64,000 nt of DNA from Diphasiastrum complanatum (GCA_029204225.1 CM055105.1:12184404-12248403); one strand, 5' to 3'. Shown: positions 21,961 to 49,869, numbered from the stretch's first letter. The notes: generated by a model not told the origin, from the sequence alone. Numbers and translations: made by a program.

Positions 21961-23662
21961 GGATCATCAGACTCTTCGATATTTCTCTGATGCTACAGAT
22001 TTAAAGGGGAGGCAAGCTAGATGGGTTGAGCTGATGCAAATCTTTGACTTTTCTATATGTTATTGTAAAGGAAGTCAAAACACTCTAGCGGATGCCTTGA
22101 GTCGGTTACCGGTTATTAATCAGTTGTGCTTTATTGTTATAGAACCGGGGGGTCAGTCTCTTCAAGGACTATATGAGTTCGATCCCTTTTCTGAAAAGTA
22201 TTGGCAACAAGTACTTTCGAGGGTCGATTCAAGTTTGCAAGATTCCTTGAATCAGGGAAAGACCGAAACGGATTTTCTGATTCGAAACAGGATCTTGTTT
22301 CGTAAAGGAAAGGTGTGTGTACCGGAGAATGACACTGTAAGGGCCCAAATCTTGCACGAGCGTCATGATAGTCCATGCGTAGGACATCCGGGTATACAAA
22401 GAACACTTGACTTAGTTCGAAGGCAATTTTGGTGGCCTAAGATGAAAAGTCAGGAAGAGGCCTATGTACTTAAATGTACTAAGTGCCAGTTAAATAAAGC
22501 AGAGAGGCTAAAAGCTAGTGGCCATCCTTTAGATATTCCTACCGAAAAGTGGAAAAGTATATCTATGGATTTTGTGGTCGGGCTTCCATGTACAGGAAAG
22601 GGCCACGATTCGGTTTGGGTCATTGTTGACAGACTTACGAAGTTTGCTCAATTTATCCCAATGAAAACTATTGTTAAAGCTTCAAAACTAGCTCGACTGT
22701 TTGTTGAGAAGCTTTTTTGACTATACGGGGGCTGCCTTGTGATATTGTAAGTGACCGTGACCCAAAATTCATTGGAAATTTTTGGCAAGCAGTATTTCAA
22801 GAGTTCGAAACAACTTTAAGTATGAGTTCTACAGATCATCCAGAATCAGACGGTCAAACGGAAAGGACCAATCAGACAATGGAGGATATGCTTCGAGAAT
22901 ATGTGGGCCATCGGCAGTCTGGCTGGGAACAGTACTTTCAACTGGTGGAATTTGCATATAACAGTGCAAAACATTCAGCAACCGGATTCAGCCCTTTCAT
23001 GCTTATGTATGGTTTTCAACCTCGATCACCAATTAGTGTTGGCATGAAAAACCTACGCCGTGCAAGTCGCAGCTAATTTCCTTGCAGATATGCAAGAAAT
23101 GTTACAGCTAGCTAAAGATAGCATAAAAAGTGACCATGACAAGGCAAGGCACTATGCTGATCTATCTCGGAAGCACAAGGATTTCATGGTCAACGACTGG
23201 GTGTTTTTGAGAGTCTCTAGTCACTCTAGGGACTTGAAAACTATTAAGTGTGCAAAGTTGGCGCCTAGGTATTGCGGTCCCTTTAAGGTTATCCAAGTGA
23301 TAAACAAGGTCGCATACAAACTAGACCTTCTAGCTAACGTTGGAATTCATCATGTTTTTCACGTTAGTAAGTTGAAACCCTCGTTGGGGGTTGGGGAGAC
23401 CCTGGTCCCTGTGGAAGATCTAGTGGAACTTCTTCGTGATGAGTCCGTGAGTGGACCACCTGAACCCGAGGCGATTGTTAATAGTTGGCAGAGAACTCTA
23501 CGGAGTAGAGTGCTTCGGAAATTTTTTAGTCAAGTGGAGGGGCAAATCAAAAGGAGGATACCTGGGAAAAGGAGGCTGATCTCCAGAAAAACTTTCCAAA
23601 TTTTTCCCTACAAGGTTAGGACCAAAGTATACTTGCACAACTTGGCCAATAAGACCTTGTAA
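21956..23662 (+). pseudogene. Chromovirus RNase H end, integrase and chromodomain
   Basis: The frame at 21,956-22,720 begins with TDHQTLRYFSD (RNase H end). The integrase zinc-binding part follows (HERHDSPCVGHPG...CTKCQ, an HHCC pattern), then the first catalytic Asp (SMDFVVGLP). A stop at 22,718 and a frame change precede the other catalytic residues in 22,717-23,076: SDRDPKFIG (Asp) and DGQTERTNQ (Glu). A further frameshift near 23,060 opens the C-terminal frame (23,060-23,662) with the GPY/F motif (YCGPFKVIQVINKVAYKLDL) and a degenerate chromodomain (PEPEAIVNSWQRTLRSR, then FFSQVEGQ). The chromodomain defines it as a chromovirus. All catalytic residues are visible, but the three frames are not joined. 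Confidence 0.85.
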
Positions 23663-24167
23663 GAGGGCGCCCTCTTTGTGGAGATAAGCATGCCAAACTC
23701 AACTTTTAGAGAGATGAAGTTAAAGGCTTCAAAGAGTCATAGGTTATGGAAGGAGTCTCTTGACATTCCATAAGCCTATGGAGGCTACTAGTGTGTAGAG
23801 TACTTTCTTGTGATAGTATGCTTAAAATTTGGATCTTGCTTATGGTATGGGAGGACATAAGTGGGGTTTGGATCTTGAGTATGCTATGGAGTGTTGTGGT
23901 ATGCTTGTGATTTGTTTATGGTTAGCAAGGGGGTGCTGGATAGATCTTGCTTGGAGCTTGGATCTGGCTATGGTTGGGTGGTGAATACTTGAGACCAGCT
24001 TGTTTTATCTATCTTTGTGATTAAAGAGTAGGAACACAGGTGGAGGAGAGATCCTTGGAGGCTTGCAGGTGGTGGCATCATAGCTTGGAGTTGGGGAGCA
24101 TCTTGAAGCTTGCAGGTTGCTTGGAGGACATTTGGAGGCTCTACCTTGGATCTGGAGGACTTCCTTT
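23620..24167 (+). mobile_element. Truncated 3' LTR of the chromovirus
   Basis: Matches, inverted, 19,765-20,445. Compared with that full LTR it lacks roughly the first 350 bp, next to pol, and the last 40 bp or so. It ends near GGAGGACTTCC, after which the sequences differ. Confidence 0.65.
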
Positions 24168-25274
24168 AATCCATTCTTAAATATTAAAACTAACATGGTG
24201 AAAGCAATAAAAGCCAAAAACTAGTCAAATTCAAGAAACTAGACATTTTAAAAAAACCGTCACCAATTAGAAGAAGCATAGTAAAAATCTCCATTATTAT
24301 TGATCTTTCAATAGATCAAGTCTTAAACTAGAGCTGATGAGATGGTAGTCACATGGACCAAAAACTCCAAAAAACTCTCAAAGAGAAGAAGCTCCAAATC
24401 ACATACAAACTTTAATTGGACAAATGTACAATAGCCTCCAAATATGAGAACATGGACCTTAGCTAATTTATAATGGTCTTTTTGTCTCTAATACAACTTC
24501 AAAACCTTATTTGATTAAATTAAGCATTATAACCACTGTTGTAGGTCTCATTATTTATAAATAGAACGCAATTGTTCAAGCCATCGTAGTAACTATTCTA
24601 CTGCCTATTCCAATTCTAATCTAACACCGTGGCTATATTTAAAAAATACTCATTATTGAGCACGTGGGTTAATTATGGGACATGACATATACACTGAAAT
24701 ATCACCTAAGATTTTGATTTCAAATACTAGTGTAGCATGCCCAAGCTTATAGAAGATGAGCAAAATTTGTGTTCTATTGTTAGATGTGTATAATGTCTAA
24801 ATTCTAGTGTTGCTCAATTGAGTTTGTTGTGAGAAATATGGAAAATATAGCTCGATTAAAGCCAAATTTATGTACATAATGTCATTCCACGTGTGGAGCC
24901 TGTCTCCATGTGTAAAGCATAGGCATTGGTTAGCTTATACATAATCCCAAGAGCCATTAAAACATAAATTCAAGTTTTTCAAGTTAGAATCAAATTTACT
25001 AGATTTTAACTTTTTCCAAGAAGTGCAATTTCATTGGATGACCATAGATGCTCCCTACAATTTTGACAATGCCAATGGTCGTCCACCAAACGCTACCATC
25101 CCAAGGACCAGTTAGAGGCAGTGCAATGGGGCTGGCACCTGTTTGGCAACAAGAGAATGTTGTCCTATTCTAGGAACGACATGAATATTCTAAAATATGG
25201 CAAAGAGGCTCCACTACATGAATGAAGTAGAGAGTTGGGAGTATTAAAAACGGACAACCAATTAGCATCTTGTG
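24168..25274. other. Unassigned non-coding stretch
   Basis: AT-rich with no sizeable frame. A phrase near 24,775-24,835 (ending TTGAGTTTGTTGTGAG) recurs near 25,925-25,985, indicating an old dispersed repeat. Confidence 0.35.
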
Positions 25275-25430
25275 TGTAAGTCCAACATTGGGCCTTAGGC
25301 TAATAAGTGCCATGGAGCACCATTTGTAATATTTGGAGCTTCGTGCGGGAAAAAGCTTTAAGTGTGGGTGTTACTATGTTTTATGATCTATGATCGTGTT
25401 TTAAATATATTTTAACTTGGTATAAGAGCC
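25275..25430 (+). mobile_element. Possible LTR remnant with Met-type primer site
   Basis: TGTAAGTCCAACATTGGG (25,275) is a common type of LTR start, and TGGTATAAGAGCC at 25,418-25,430 differs at one base from the tRNA-Met primer site. The right end lacks CA and no body follows. Tentative. Confidence 0.3.
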
Positions 25431-27815
25431 TGACATAGATCGTGCATAGTACAAAGTAGTCATTGAAGAGAGCTTCGAAAAAACTGTTTCTGAGAGTTCA
25501 AAGTTAAGAGCCAAAGGAAAAGTGTACTATTCTACACATGTTATACTCCAATTTGGAGCTCATTTGGTAAGAACAATTTGAAGACATCTTCAGAATTTTG
25601 CATCAAGCTTGTCTTTCTCTCTCTTTGCATGCATTTTGGTAGATCCAATGCTTTGATTAGTATTAACACATTGCTCTTTGGTCTTTGTCCCCATAGTATA
25701 TTGTGGTTCACATGTGTAGAGCCTATTTGATCACTTAACACTTTGCTTTAGATTGCTCTTGCTTACATATCAAGAAGGATCAATTCTAGCTCGCAATTGG
25801 TAATAGAATTGTTGATAATAATGCAACCAATCACTCGTGGATTAATTAGATACATTTACGATCCTAATTGTACTTTCTTTCACATTTGTTGTATCCCTAG
25901 TTAACTCAAATTAGTTTTGTTAGATATTGTGTGTAATGCACACATTCTAGTGGTGCTCGATTGAGTTTGTTGTCTCCAATTAACTCAAGTTAATCACCAC
26001 TAACTTTAGGTTAAAGGTAGTCTAAGAAGGGTAAAACTCAAGGGTAAAAAACTCAAAGTTATTAAGTATGACTACACAATGTTAACAATGACCCATGCTA
26101 TTTAATAATCCTTATGTTTATACATGAATACATTGTCAATATTTAAAGAGATATATAGTAAATAATTGGTAATTGGAGATCAAGGATAAGATGCTCACTA
26201 AATATACCACCAAGAGCTGAGACTATAAAGCTTGGAAGGAGTAGCCCTATGGGCATAATTGATTATCAATTCATTGGATCTTTGGATAAATATTATGTTC
26301 CTTGGATAGATGGAGTCCTAAGATAATCAAAAGCTTGAATTTAGCATCCTACATCAAGATGGAGTATTTTGGTTTACGACTTGGGAGATACATCTATTAG
26401 GGGCCCTAACTTATCTCACAACACATGTATATGAATTTCCTCTATGGATGGTAGGTTACATGAATGTCTAGTCTAGTTCTAGTGTTGTTAAATGATTCAC
26501 CATAAGCCTAGATTGGAAAATTACATCCATGTGATCTAGATAGAAGCCTTCAAATCAATTTCTTTTCATTTGTTAGTTGCAATAACCAGAATACCATGAT
26601 TTCAACAATTTCATTCATCAAATGAGCACATAATTATCTTAAGGGTAACTTCAAAAGAAATAACCCTATTGTAAATTTACCTCTTATTCATCCCTACTCT
26701 TTCAATGTTAAACAATGCTTCTATACATTTGATTGTTTGGAGTTATTTTTTACAGCCTAACCACCTCCATTGTAAGGAGCAACAATTTCACTCTCCTCCA
26801 TATGGCCATGACAGTTTTTGCCCCTTTTCTTGGCATGCAATGCAATTAGGCATATGAATCCAGATGCTTCAGTTTATTGCAGGTCCCTAATCTATTATCT
26901 ATCATTTCCAATCATTCAATATTCTATTCCATGATAATCTAAACAAACAAACTCAATTGTTAAAAAGTGCCAGTTCTTCGAGGTTTATAGCACTAACACT
27001 TTTCTCTAGCTAAAAGAAACATTTCAAGTTCATTCTACAAGGGCATGAAAGAAAAGCTGGAAAACCAAGACTTTTCCCCACATATTTGTCTTTTTAACGA
27101 TTCCTACAATAAATTGGTAATCTCATTCCAAATTCCTCCTCAGCAAAAGGTCCTTCAAAAACATTCTTGAGTAAGCCACAGAAGAACACTAGTATGAAAA
27201 CATCCTGAAATAAAGATTGGTAGCCCCATTCCAAATTCCTCTACAAAACTCAAGGACCATATGAACATGCTTGAAGTAAGCCACATAAGAACAATCTGAG
27301 ATATAACAAATCACTGCTTCATAGATTGGATACAGAATCTATAGTTCAGATTACTACTTCAGAATCTTACACACAAACTTCTCATAAAATTTCATGCTAT
27401 TCAATCATGGTGGAGAAATATAAAAAAATCAAAGAGGATATTCTGATGTTCACAGATAAAAAAAGACCTAAAATGTGTTACTTATCCATAAAGCTTTCAA
27501 CTTTGTAGAAAGCTTAAATTCATTATAATGGCATCAATATGGTAATCACCAGCACAAGGCAAGTTAACTGTGATGTTCGCTCTGACTGAGCAAATGTAAG
27601 CACCAACTCAGGTTAATGCAAACTCAGCTGCTAATAAGCATGCCATGAGTCTTAGCAAATGAGTACAAGCTTTGTATAGAGTCTTGTACAAAATGAGCTA
27701 TGATCTGAGATGCTTACCTTTTGACTTCCTCCCAAGTGAGAAAAACTAAAGGTGGATCTTGTAGCAAAAAAGCACAATTATGTGCAAGCGGCCACAGAAT
27801 TTCCAAGGTGGACGG
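25431..27815. other. Intergenic, 3' of the CIPK gene
   Basis: No coding region or element is recognised. The part next to 27,815 must hold the CIPK 3' untranslated region and polyadenylation site, but I cannot place them: no clear AATAAA lies on the minus strand close to the stop codon. Confidence 0.4.
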
Positions 27816-42014
<14,199 letters not shown>

Positions 42015-43100
42015 TTGGTTTTGCTCCAAGAACTAGTGTTTTCACTTCCTCTTAATGAGTTGAAGAATCAATGCCGGATCGTAAAGTCTCAATAAAAACA
42101 ACGCTTTCTTGCAGTCGGTCTCCACATAAGAGGTTTACGCCCCGAAAACTGCATTGTATCAGGACTCAAAACAGCTCAGTAAACGAGCGAAGCTCACGAG
42201 CGGAATCTACTCCCGGTTCCACAAGAGTGCAAAACAGCCCGTTACCAATCAGCAAATAATCAGGTGCGTAACGTGTTTCCTATGAAGCAAAAGGGCCACT
42301 CACATTCGCCACTTTCTATAAACGATGCCCTACTGATCTGTCACGAACAAAATACGATCTGTGTCAAGTTGTAAAATGGAATTAAAAGACTTTATTGATC
42401 GACTTTAAGCCGAACTTAAGATACGTTATCAACGTCTAAAGCATGTCAATTATCACAGTGACTAAAAATGCATTCCTCCGTTAAGAAAGAAACGAGACAG
42501 AGGACACGATCAGCGAAGCTGGAGCTATGACTGACTAAACTCAAACCACTTTATCGATAGGGACCGATTCACACCTTCAACCTTGCGATATACAGTCAAA
42601 ACCATCACACTAAACCGAAACAAAGAATAAGTATGATATAAACGCTAAACAGAAGAAGCTACGAGTACAAAACAGAGGGGAATCCAAAGACGCCGCTCAT
42701 TTACACGGATCTACTTCATCCTACACAACCATCAGCCACAAAAACTTACCGCCGATAGTCCCGAATCCACAAACTCCAAGCCATGGATCACTCCACCTGC
42801 GGATCTTCAAGCCGCCTGAGGATGAAAAAGCCATTGTTGCTCTGTAAATATAACAAAACTGCATCCACTCCTCTAGCTTCGCTCTTGCGACGATAAGATT
42901 TATGATCGATATCGAACGATAAACCAGATTATTGAAGCTTGAAAGCGACCTGACGCGAAGATAGCCTACCACCAGGAACAAACATAAGAGGTGAAAGGAA
43001 GAGGCATCGTAATGGAATTTCCAACAAGATAAACTCGGAACAGAGATCTTCTTGTCCACGTAAGCAATGGCACCTACCGATTCCGAACTCCTCACCGTTG
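42015..43100 (-). promoter_or_regulatory. Probable CIPK 5' leader (with possible leader intron) and promoter
   Basis: The minus-strand sequence upstream of the start codon holds a strong donor-like GGCG|GTAAGTTTTT (exon end at 42,750), and acceptor-like AG sites near 42,036-42,050. A leader intron of about 0.7 kb is therefore plausible, as in several CIPK genes. The region around 42,720-43,100 is open for about 124 codons on the minus strand and contains an upstream ATG (ATGGCTTTTTCATCC), which might be an upstream ORF. No TATA box is convincing. All inference; transcript data would decide. Confidence 0.35.
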
Positions 43101-43637
43101 GATTATGTCATTAACGTTCCGATTTCGCCCAGATTGACCACTGAGCAGAATCCAGATTCACCTAGGCCACTTGGCAAGTATCCAATGGATCCGGTTTACA
43201 GTGTGAAGTGTGTTTAATCCGCGTGGCATGCCGACGCTGCTTCGCTGCAGGTACTTGCACCTAGATCCACGCCCTCAACCGTCGGATGCGAGACCGGAAC
43301 CGTCGGATGCTGCACACGCCTGCCCCAAATTTTCACGTTTTTAACAAGAGAAAATAAATTTCACGGTTGCAACTTTATTGTGAGGGCAGCCAGTAGGAAG
43401 TCGACGCGTGTGCAGTCCTGGGCTCGGCCGCCAACGCAATTCTCATAAAAACAATGTGGTGGTAGTTTTGAGAACCCCTAGATGGCACATAAATTTTAGG
43501 CACGTTTGACGTTTGGAAACTAAGCAATGATTAAGCTTAAAACTCTTCCCTAGAATCTCACTATCTAATATCTAGTATGGGGTTTAAAATGCATCTTGGC
43601 TTTCCCTTATTATCACTTTGACATTTTAACGTACCGT
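43101..43637. other. Upstream flank of CIPK
   Basis: Less AT-rich than its surroundings at 43,190-43,440, with repeated phrases CCGTCGGATGC (43,279 and 43,303). It may hold promoter elements. No gene seen. Confidence 0.35.
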
Positions 43638-44545
43638 AGGGGCCCATTATGAGTTTTCGGGGAGGCGAGCCCGGGAGGGCGAGCCCCCCAAAAAACTCGA
43701 TAACAGGCCCCTATGAGCCAGTTATCATCACTTTTTTTTTTAAATACATCACTTATATCGTATGAATATCGTATCAATACCGTAGGAATACGTCGTCGTT
43801 TTGGGACGAAGGTTTCTCTGTCTGTCTTTTTTGTCTCTCTATTTTTTGTAGATCGGAGACATTGTGGAGGCCAGCTCGTGCGGATGAGTCCCAGGCATGG
43901 TGTCTATAGCTTTGGGAAAATGCAAAGAGTTTCATGGCCAGTTCTCGGAGATCAGTGCCTCTCTAGCACCCCGCGCAGGCAGTTGATTGAACTACTCAAA
44001 ATTACGAAGGCATCAATTGTTTACAAAGCAATGATGAGGTGAATAGCTCTCAAACTTTTTGCCTACAAAAAATTTCTGATCACTTGCACTTCTGTGCCAA
44101 AATTCACACACATTTCTATTGATATGAGTGCACTGCTGTTGAAAGTCAATCTCATTTTGTGGCAGTGACGAAGCCACTTTCTTGGCAGAATATGAGCACA
44201 CTTCTACTGACCTTTGTTGTCGTCAGAATATCATTGTTGAAGAATCATCTGATTCTGATACAATAGAAGCATCAATGCTCATTATGAATTTGCCAATAGA
44301 CATTACTATCTCATCTGAAGAGGCTGAGTTGATCGATTCTGTGCTGAATTGATTTGATCAAGAATCCATATATACAGAAAAACGTAAAAGGGATGATCGT
44401 GAATGACAAATAACAGCGTGTCTTTCTCTTTCTGTTTTGTATTTTGTTTAGTGTATTTTCGTGAGGAATGATATACGGTCCGGGACAGAGGGCTCGAGCT
44501 CGCCTCCCCAAAAACTCGTAACGGGCCCCTATGGGGCCCGTTATC
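43638..44545. mobile_element. Candidate non-autonomous element with GC-rich palindromic ends
   Basis: At 43,638-43,728 is a module that pairs with itself (GGGGCCCATTATGAGTTTTC with AAAAAACTCGATAACAGGCC). A related half-module is at 44,490-44,545 (GCTCGCCTCCCCAAAAACTC, then ACGGGCCCCTATGGGGCCCG). The right half is in direct repeat with, and the left half inverted to, these copies. Between them lie a small plus-strand frame (43,713-44,042) with no recognised domain and the dispersed repeat at 44,355-44,480. No target duplication found. Confidence 0.45.
44355..44480. repeat. Dispersed repeat, copy 2 (shared with 18,360-18,545)
   Basis: Same phrases as copy 1 (AAACGTAAAAGGGATGATCG, GTGTATTTTCGTGAGGAATG, TACGGTCC), in the same order. 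Confidence 0.55.
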
Positions 44546-45516
<971 letters not shown>

Positions 45517-45740
45517 CATTTCTTATCTCAACTTCTAGGATCTCATCCTGATCTAGACGTGCACATCCAAGAACTAAGCTAACATCTCGAATGTCAAAAC
45601 AAATGGTTCTAGGATGTTCGGGGAATTAACTTTGCTAGAGCATCCGGGAAGTGCATGCTTTTAGACATGCATGTGTTTGACAAGGCTTGTACTTCCCATT
45701 ATGAATGCCCATTCTCTGGGTGCAACATAGAATGCATGTG

Positions 45741-45741
<1 letters not shown>

Positions 45742-45835
<94 letters not shown>
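45742..45835 (+). repeat. (GA)n microsatellite
   Basis: About 47 GA units. The short LTR-like sequence at 45,837 starts one base after it. Confidence 0.97.
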
Positions 45836-45836
<1 letters not shown>

Positions 45837-45837
<1 letters not shown>

Positions 45838-45900
45838 GTGCAAATATATTAGTCAAGTATTTTGGGAGTTTGGATCCATTCAAGATCCACTTTTTTCACA
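45837..45900 (+). repeat. Second copy of the short LTR-like sequence
   Basis: The right 43 bp or so (TATTTTGGGAGTTTGGATCC through CACTTTTTTCACA) matches 15,824-15,866; the left part is weaker. No primer site follows. It ends against an unrelated minus-strand frame. Confidence 0.5.
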
Positions 45901-46310
<410 letters not shown>

Positions 46311-46469
46311 CTTTTGGTTGTGCTACTATTAACCTATCATTTGAACTCTTTGTAAACCTAACACAATATGGGTCACAAATATGCTACGTGCACGTGCTCA
46401 CAACTACCCGTGTAAGCTTACTCACGCGACACTTCTTAAATTCTTCTAGGCTGAAGCTATTTCCACTAC

Positions 46470-47975
46470 AACATATATTCAAAATAGATGCTCGATTAAA
46501 GGGTTCTTAGACAAAACACCTTATGAAGTTTGGACAGGTTCCAAACCTTCACTATCGAACCTTAGAGATTTCGAGTGTATTGCCTATGCGCAGATACTGT
46601 AGGAGATAAAACAAGAAGTTGGACTCTCACAATATCAAATACATTTTCATTGGTTACACAACTTCAGATAAAGTTTATAGGTTGTAGGATCACATTGATC
46701 AGAAAATATTCACCAGCCGAGATATCGTCTTTATCGAAGATTAGTTTACCGATCTCAAAGGAAAGGGAAAATCTCAGACAATCAAACTATCGAAGACTCC
46801 TACTTTCGACTCGACTATTCCTATCGAAGGTCCAAATGCCTCGATTTCAAGCGAATAACTCATCAATAGCGAATCAAAAAAAAAATTTACAACTCAACAA
46901 CAACAAGACTAAAGAAATCATTATAAGCCTCATTCATCTCCCAAAAGATCAACAAGATCACAAACCACCTAATAGGTATATTGATGAATCTGTTGTTATC
47001 TCATTTGAGAGCCAACTATGGTTGAAGAAGAACTTAGTCAGTCTAACTTCGATCTGTGGAGACAAGATATGAAAAGAGAGTATTCATCTCTCATAAAAAA
47101 CCAGACTTGGACTATTGTCGTATTACTTGCCATCAGAAATACAGTTGATTACAAATGGATAATCAAGATCAAATCTACAAAGCTGATGCAAACGATCGAA
47201 AGAAACCTCGACTTGTCACACGAGGATTTTCACAAATCCCAAATATCGACTATACTGAGACTTTCAGTCTAGTAGCAAAGCATTTTTCATTCAGACTTCT
47301 ACTATCATAAGCTACTACAACGAATCTGAAGATACATCAAATGGATGTATAGATAGCATATATGAATGGAGTTATCGAAGAAGATATTTACATGACACAG
47401 TTCAAATATTATCTAATCAACGATAAAGAGAATCAGATATGTACACTCCACATATCACTTTACGGCCTAAAGCAATCTATTAGAGCTTGGGTTCAGAGGA
47501 TCAACACTTTTTTTATTGATTATGGTTATAACCCAAGCACTTCATATTCGAATGTCTACTTTAAGTCAGTGCAAAATTCATTTATTATTATTGGCTAATC
47601 CTGGTATTATCACATTGGAAAGCTCTTATAAGAATTATGAGATACATTCCAATTACTATGGACCAAGGAATATGTTATGGAGCAGTTGACAACGACAAAC
47701 TCAACATATTCAATGGTTATTCAGATGCAAGTTGGGCAGGAATGTAGACACTCATATATCCACATCTAAATTTACATTCTTTCTCAATGGTGGTCCAATT
47801 TCATGGAACAGTCTTCAGCAATTCTATCTTCTACATAATTAGAGTATATCACTACCTCTCAAGTGACAAAGGAAGTAGTGTGATTGCAGAACTTACTGTC
47901 GGATATTTGTCTAAAACCATAATGCTCCAACAATTGTCTATTGTAATAATCAAAGTGCAAAGTAGCAAAGGTTGA
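46470..47975 (+). pseudogene. Copia pol fragment (integrase end to RNase H)
   Basis: It begins in the integrase C-terminal part with a decayed KTPYEVWTGSKPSL equivalent, close to 6,200-6,250 of Copia B. A reverse transcriptase N-terminal part follows at 47,018-47,270 (NFDLWRQDMKREYSSLIKNQ, then TWTIV). Then come pieces of the palm (LHISLYGLKQSIRAWVQRI, about 47,450-47,505) and an RNase H end (GGPISWNS; YCNNQSAK near 47,945). Many frameshifts. Confidence 0.7.
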
Positions 47976-48009
47976 AATATGAAGAAGTGCATGTCAAACC
48001 TCTAGATAG

Positions 48010-48590
48010 GAGATGCTCATTGAAGTGGCTATACCAAGCACATGGGGTGCTCGCTTCAATCCATACAAGGCTTTCTTCAACTTGCATACCTTAATTTATC
48101 CATGACCTATATCACAAAACCACTAGGTTGTTCCATGGACACTTCTTCTTCAAGCTTAGCATTCAGAAAAATAGACTTTACATCCATTTAATGTAGATTC
48201 CATCCAAATAGTGCCTCTAAGACAATCACCATGCGAAGTGTGTTCCACTTGGCCACATGAGCGAAGGCCTCTTTGTAGTCAATGCCCTTACTCTGCGCAT
48301 AGCCCTTCACTACAAGCTTTGGTTTATGTTTTGCAATGGTTCCATCGTCATTCGACATTGTACTTTGTCATGTATACCCATTTGTTGCCAATGGCTCTCT
48401 TGCCTTTTGGAAGATCCACTATCTCCCAAATGTCATGCTGTTTGATAGAATCAATCTCTTCTTGCATTGCTTTTTGCCATGTCTCTTTATCCTTGGCCTC
48501 CTCCAAGCAAGAGAGTTCAGTAGATGAAATGATGTTGCTCATGAGTGCGAGATTTACCTGAAACATGTCAAGTTCAGCCTTCTCTCTCGT
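48010..48590 (-). pseudogene. Copia reverse transcriptase N-terminal fragment, minus strand
   Basis: The minus frame 48,348-48,566 reads WQKAMQEEIDSIKQHDIWEI, then VDLPKGKRAIGNKWVY, a textbook start of Copia reverse transcriptase. Decayed pieces continue to about 48,010. It is opposite in orientation to both flanking Copia pieces. Confidence 0.75.
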
Positions 48591-48883
48591 GAACGCCGTA
48601 GTTGTCCCTCCTTGCTAGACTTAGCAACTTTTCCTTCTTTGTCACTCATGAGCTTCATATACCACTTAGGTAATATCCGTTGAGGTGATCCACTACGAGG
48701 TGAATAGGAATCCCAAGGTGCATCCTCTTTCTTCCTTTTATCACCTACAACCTCGATCTTTTTTTATCCAATAGGTTTGTTTCTCACTCTCCATCTTATC
48801 TCCACAATGGGAGGAGTACCACGTCCCTCATCATCGTTCTGATTGTCTTCATGTGGTGGTGGAGTTGCTTCATCCTCATTGAG
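48591..48883 (-). pseudogene. Copia integrase-to-RT linker, decayed
   Basis: By position this is the Ser- and charge-rich linker before the minus-strand reverse transcriptase. It is low complexity with stops, and no domain is seen. Confidence 0.3.
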
Positions 48884-49040
48884 AAATTTTACGACTCTAT
48901 TATCGAGTCTTTCTGAAGCCTATGAAAATTGGGTCATAATAATTTCGACCCAGGAGCAAATTACTCTATCAAAAGCAATTTCAATGCTTCTACAAGAGGA
49001 AATTATAAAATCTGCATCCTCCTCAGATTTAGGGTTGGAT
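48884..49040 (+). pseudogene. Copia gag fragment
   Basis: The plus-strand LSSLSEAYENWVIIISTQEQ, then ITLSKAISMLLQEEI, is a close relative of Copia B gag at 4,224-4,350. It is isolated, about 50 codons long, and abuts the truncated LTR at 49,095. Confidence 0.65.
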
Positions 49041-49094
49041 TGATAAGCTCTATATTCAAAAAATCAGAAGTTCCAATCCAACTGCAAAACTTTA

Positions 49095-49628
49095 AAATTT
49101 AAGTTAGTGTAAGTACACAATTTAATTAGCTTTAAGTTTGGACTTAAGCTTAGGCCCACCGCTCTTTCCATATATGGGATTGAATTTGGGCCTCCAACAA
49201 CACTTGTACAAGCTATTGGATTGTTTTGCTTACTTGTGTTCACCATTGGTGATAGAATACCTTTTGGTAGGTGCTCGAGCCCCACTAGGCTTTCCCATTG
49301 GTTTATGTTTTATGGTGAATGTGTTTATGGGATTATTCTCTCTCTCTCACCTTGTCATCTATTCCCTCAGTGGAGTCAGTTAGTGTTGATTATTTCTTAT
49401 GTAGGAAATCACTAGTTGTGAGACCGCCACAATGAACTATGTCATTTTTAATTTGTTACCACTCCTAGTAGGGAGACCGCCTTAGAAAAGTTCTAGGTAA
49501 CCAATAGAGAACTATGATTTGAGTGGATCTTACTCGTACTTACGCTACGCAATGACTTTAGGATCATTTCTGACCCTGTTAGTTGGAAGTCCGCCATAAT
49601 AGAACTTAGCAAAGAAACTAAAAGTACA
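49095..49628 (+). mobile_element. Truncated 5' LTR of the giant Gypsy element
   Basis: 49,101-49,360 matches 63,724-64,000, the 3' LTR (AAGTTAGTGTAAGT through GTGAATGTGTTTATG). The 5' copy lacks about the first 220 bp, where Copia sequence now abuts. Its right end is set by the primer site at 49,633. Full LTR length is estimated at about 750 bp by combining the two. Confidence 0.7.
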
Positions 49629-49632
49629 ATAT

Positions 49633-49645
49633 TGGCGCCATTGCC
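49633..49645 (+). other. Primer-binding site, tRNA-Asp type (giant Gypsy element)
   Basis: TGGCGCCATTGCC has one mismatch to the tRNA-Asp site (TGGCGCCGTTGCC), four bases after ACA. It places the element with Athila/Tat-type Gypsy elements and sets plus orientation. Confidence 0.75.
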
Positions 49646-49869
49646 ACTCATTTCATTACTTCTACTGCTTATTTGTCCTTGCCTTTCCATTAGTTTTTCT
49701 TCCTTCTCTCATTCATCTTGTTTCAATCCTTTTTACAGATCCCTCTCCCATTGAAACTACCGTACTACCTCATTTCGGATAGGGGGAAGAACCAAAGAAC
49801 TTGGTTTTTAAGTATTTTTTTGAAAAGTAATTTTTTATGATTTTGGTTGAGTTTTTGAATGAAACCTCA

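Noticed and set aside
42015-42029. Earlier CIPK start (TTG at 42,029, adding five codons)
   Set aside because: TTG is not a normal plant start, an in-frame TAG lies just upstream, and ATG 42,014 gives a family-like N-terminus.
42721-43095. 124-codon minus-strand frame upstream of CIPK
   Set aside because: It starts at GTG, has no known domain, contains a strong donor site, and lies where the CIPK leader and promoter should be. Kept only as possible leader sequence.
49633-49645. A tRNA gene at the primer-binding-like sites (also 2,638, 3,672, 7,527, 15,867 and 19,707)
   Set aside because: Only the 12-18 bases complementary to a tRNA 3' end are present, next to LTR ends. No tRNA cloverleaf surrounds them.
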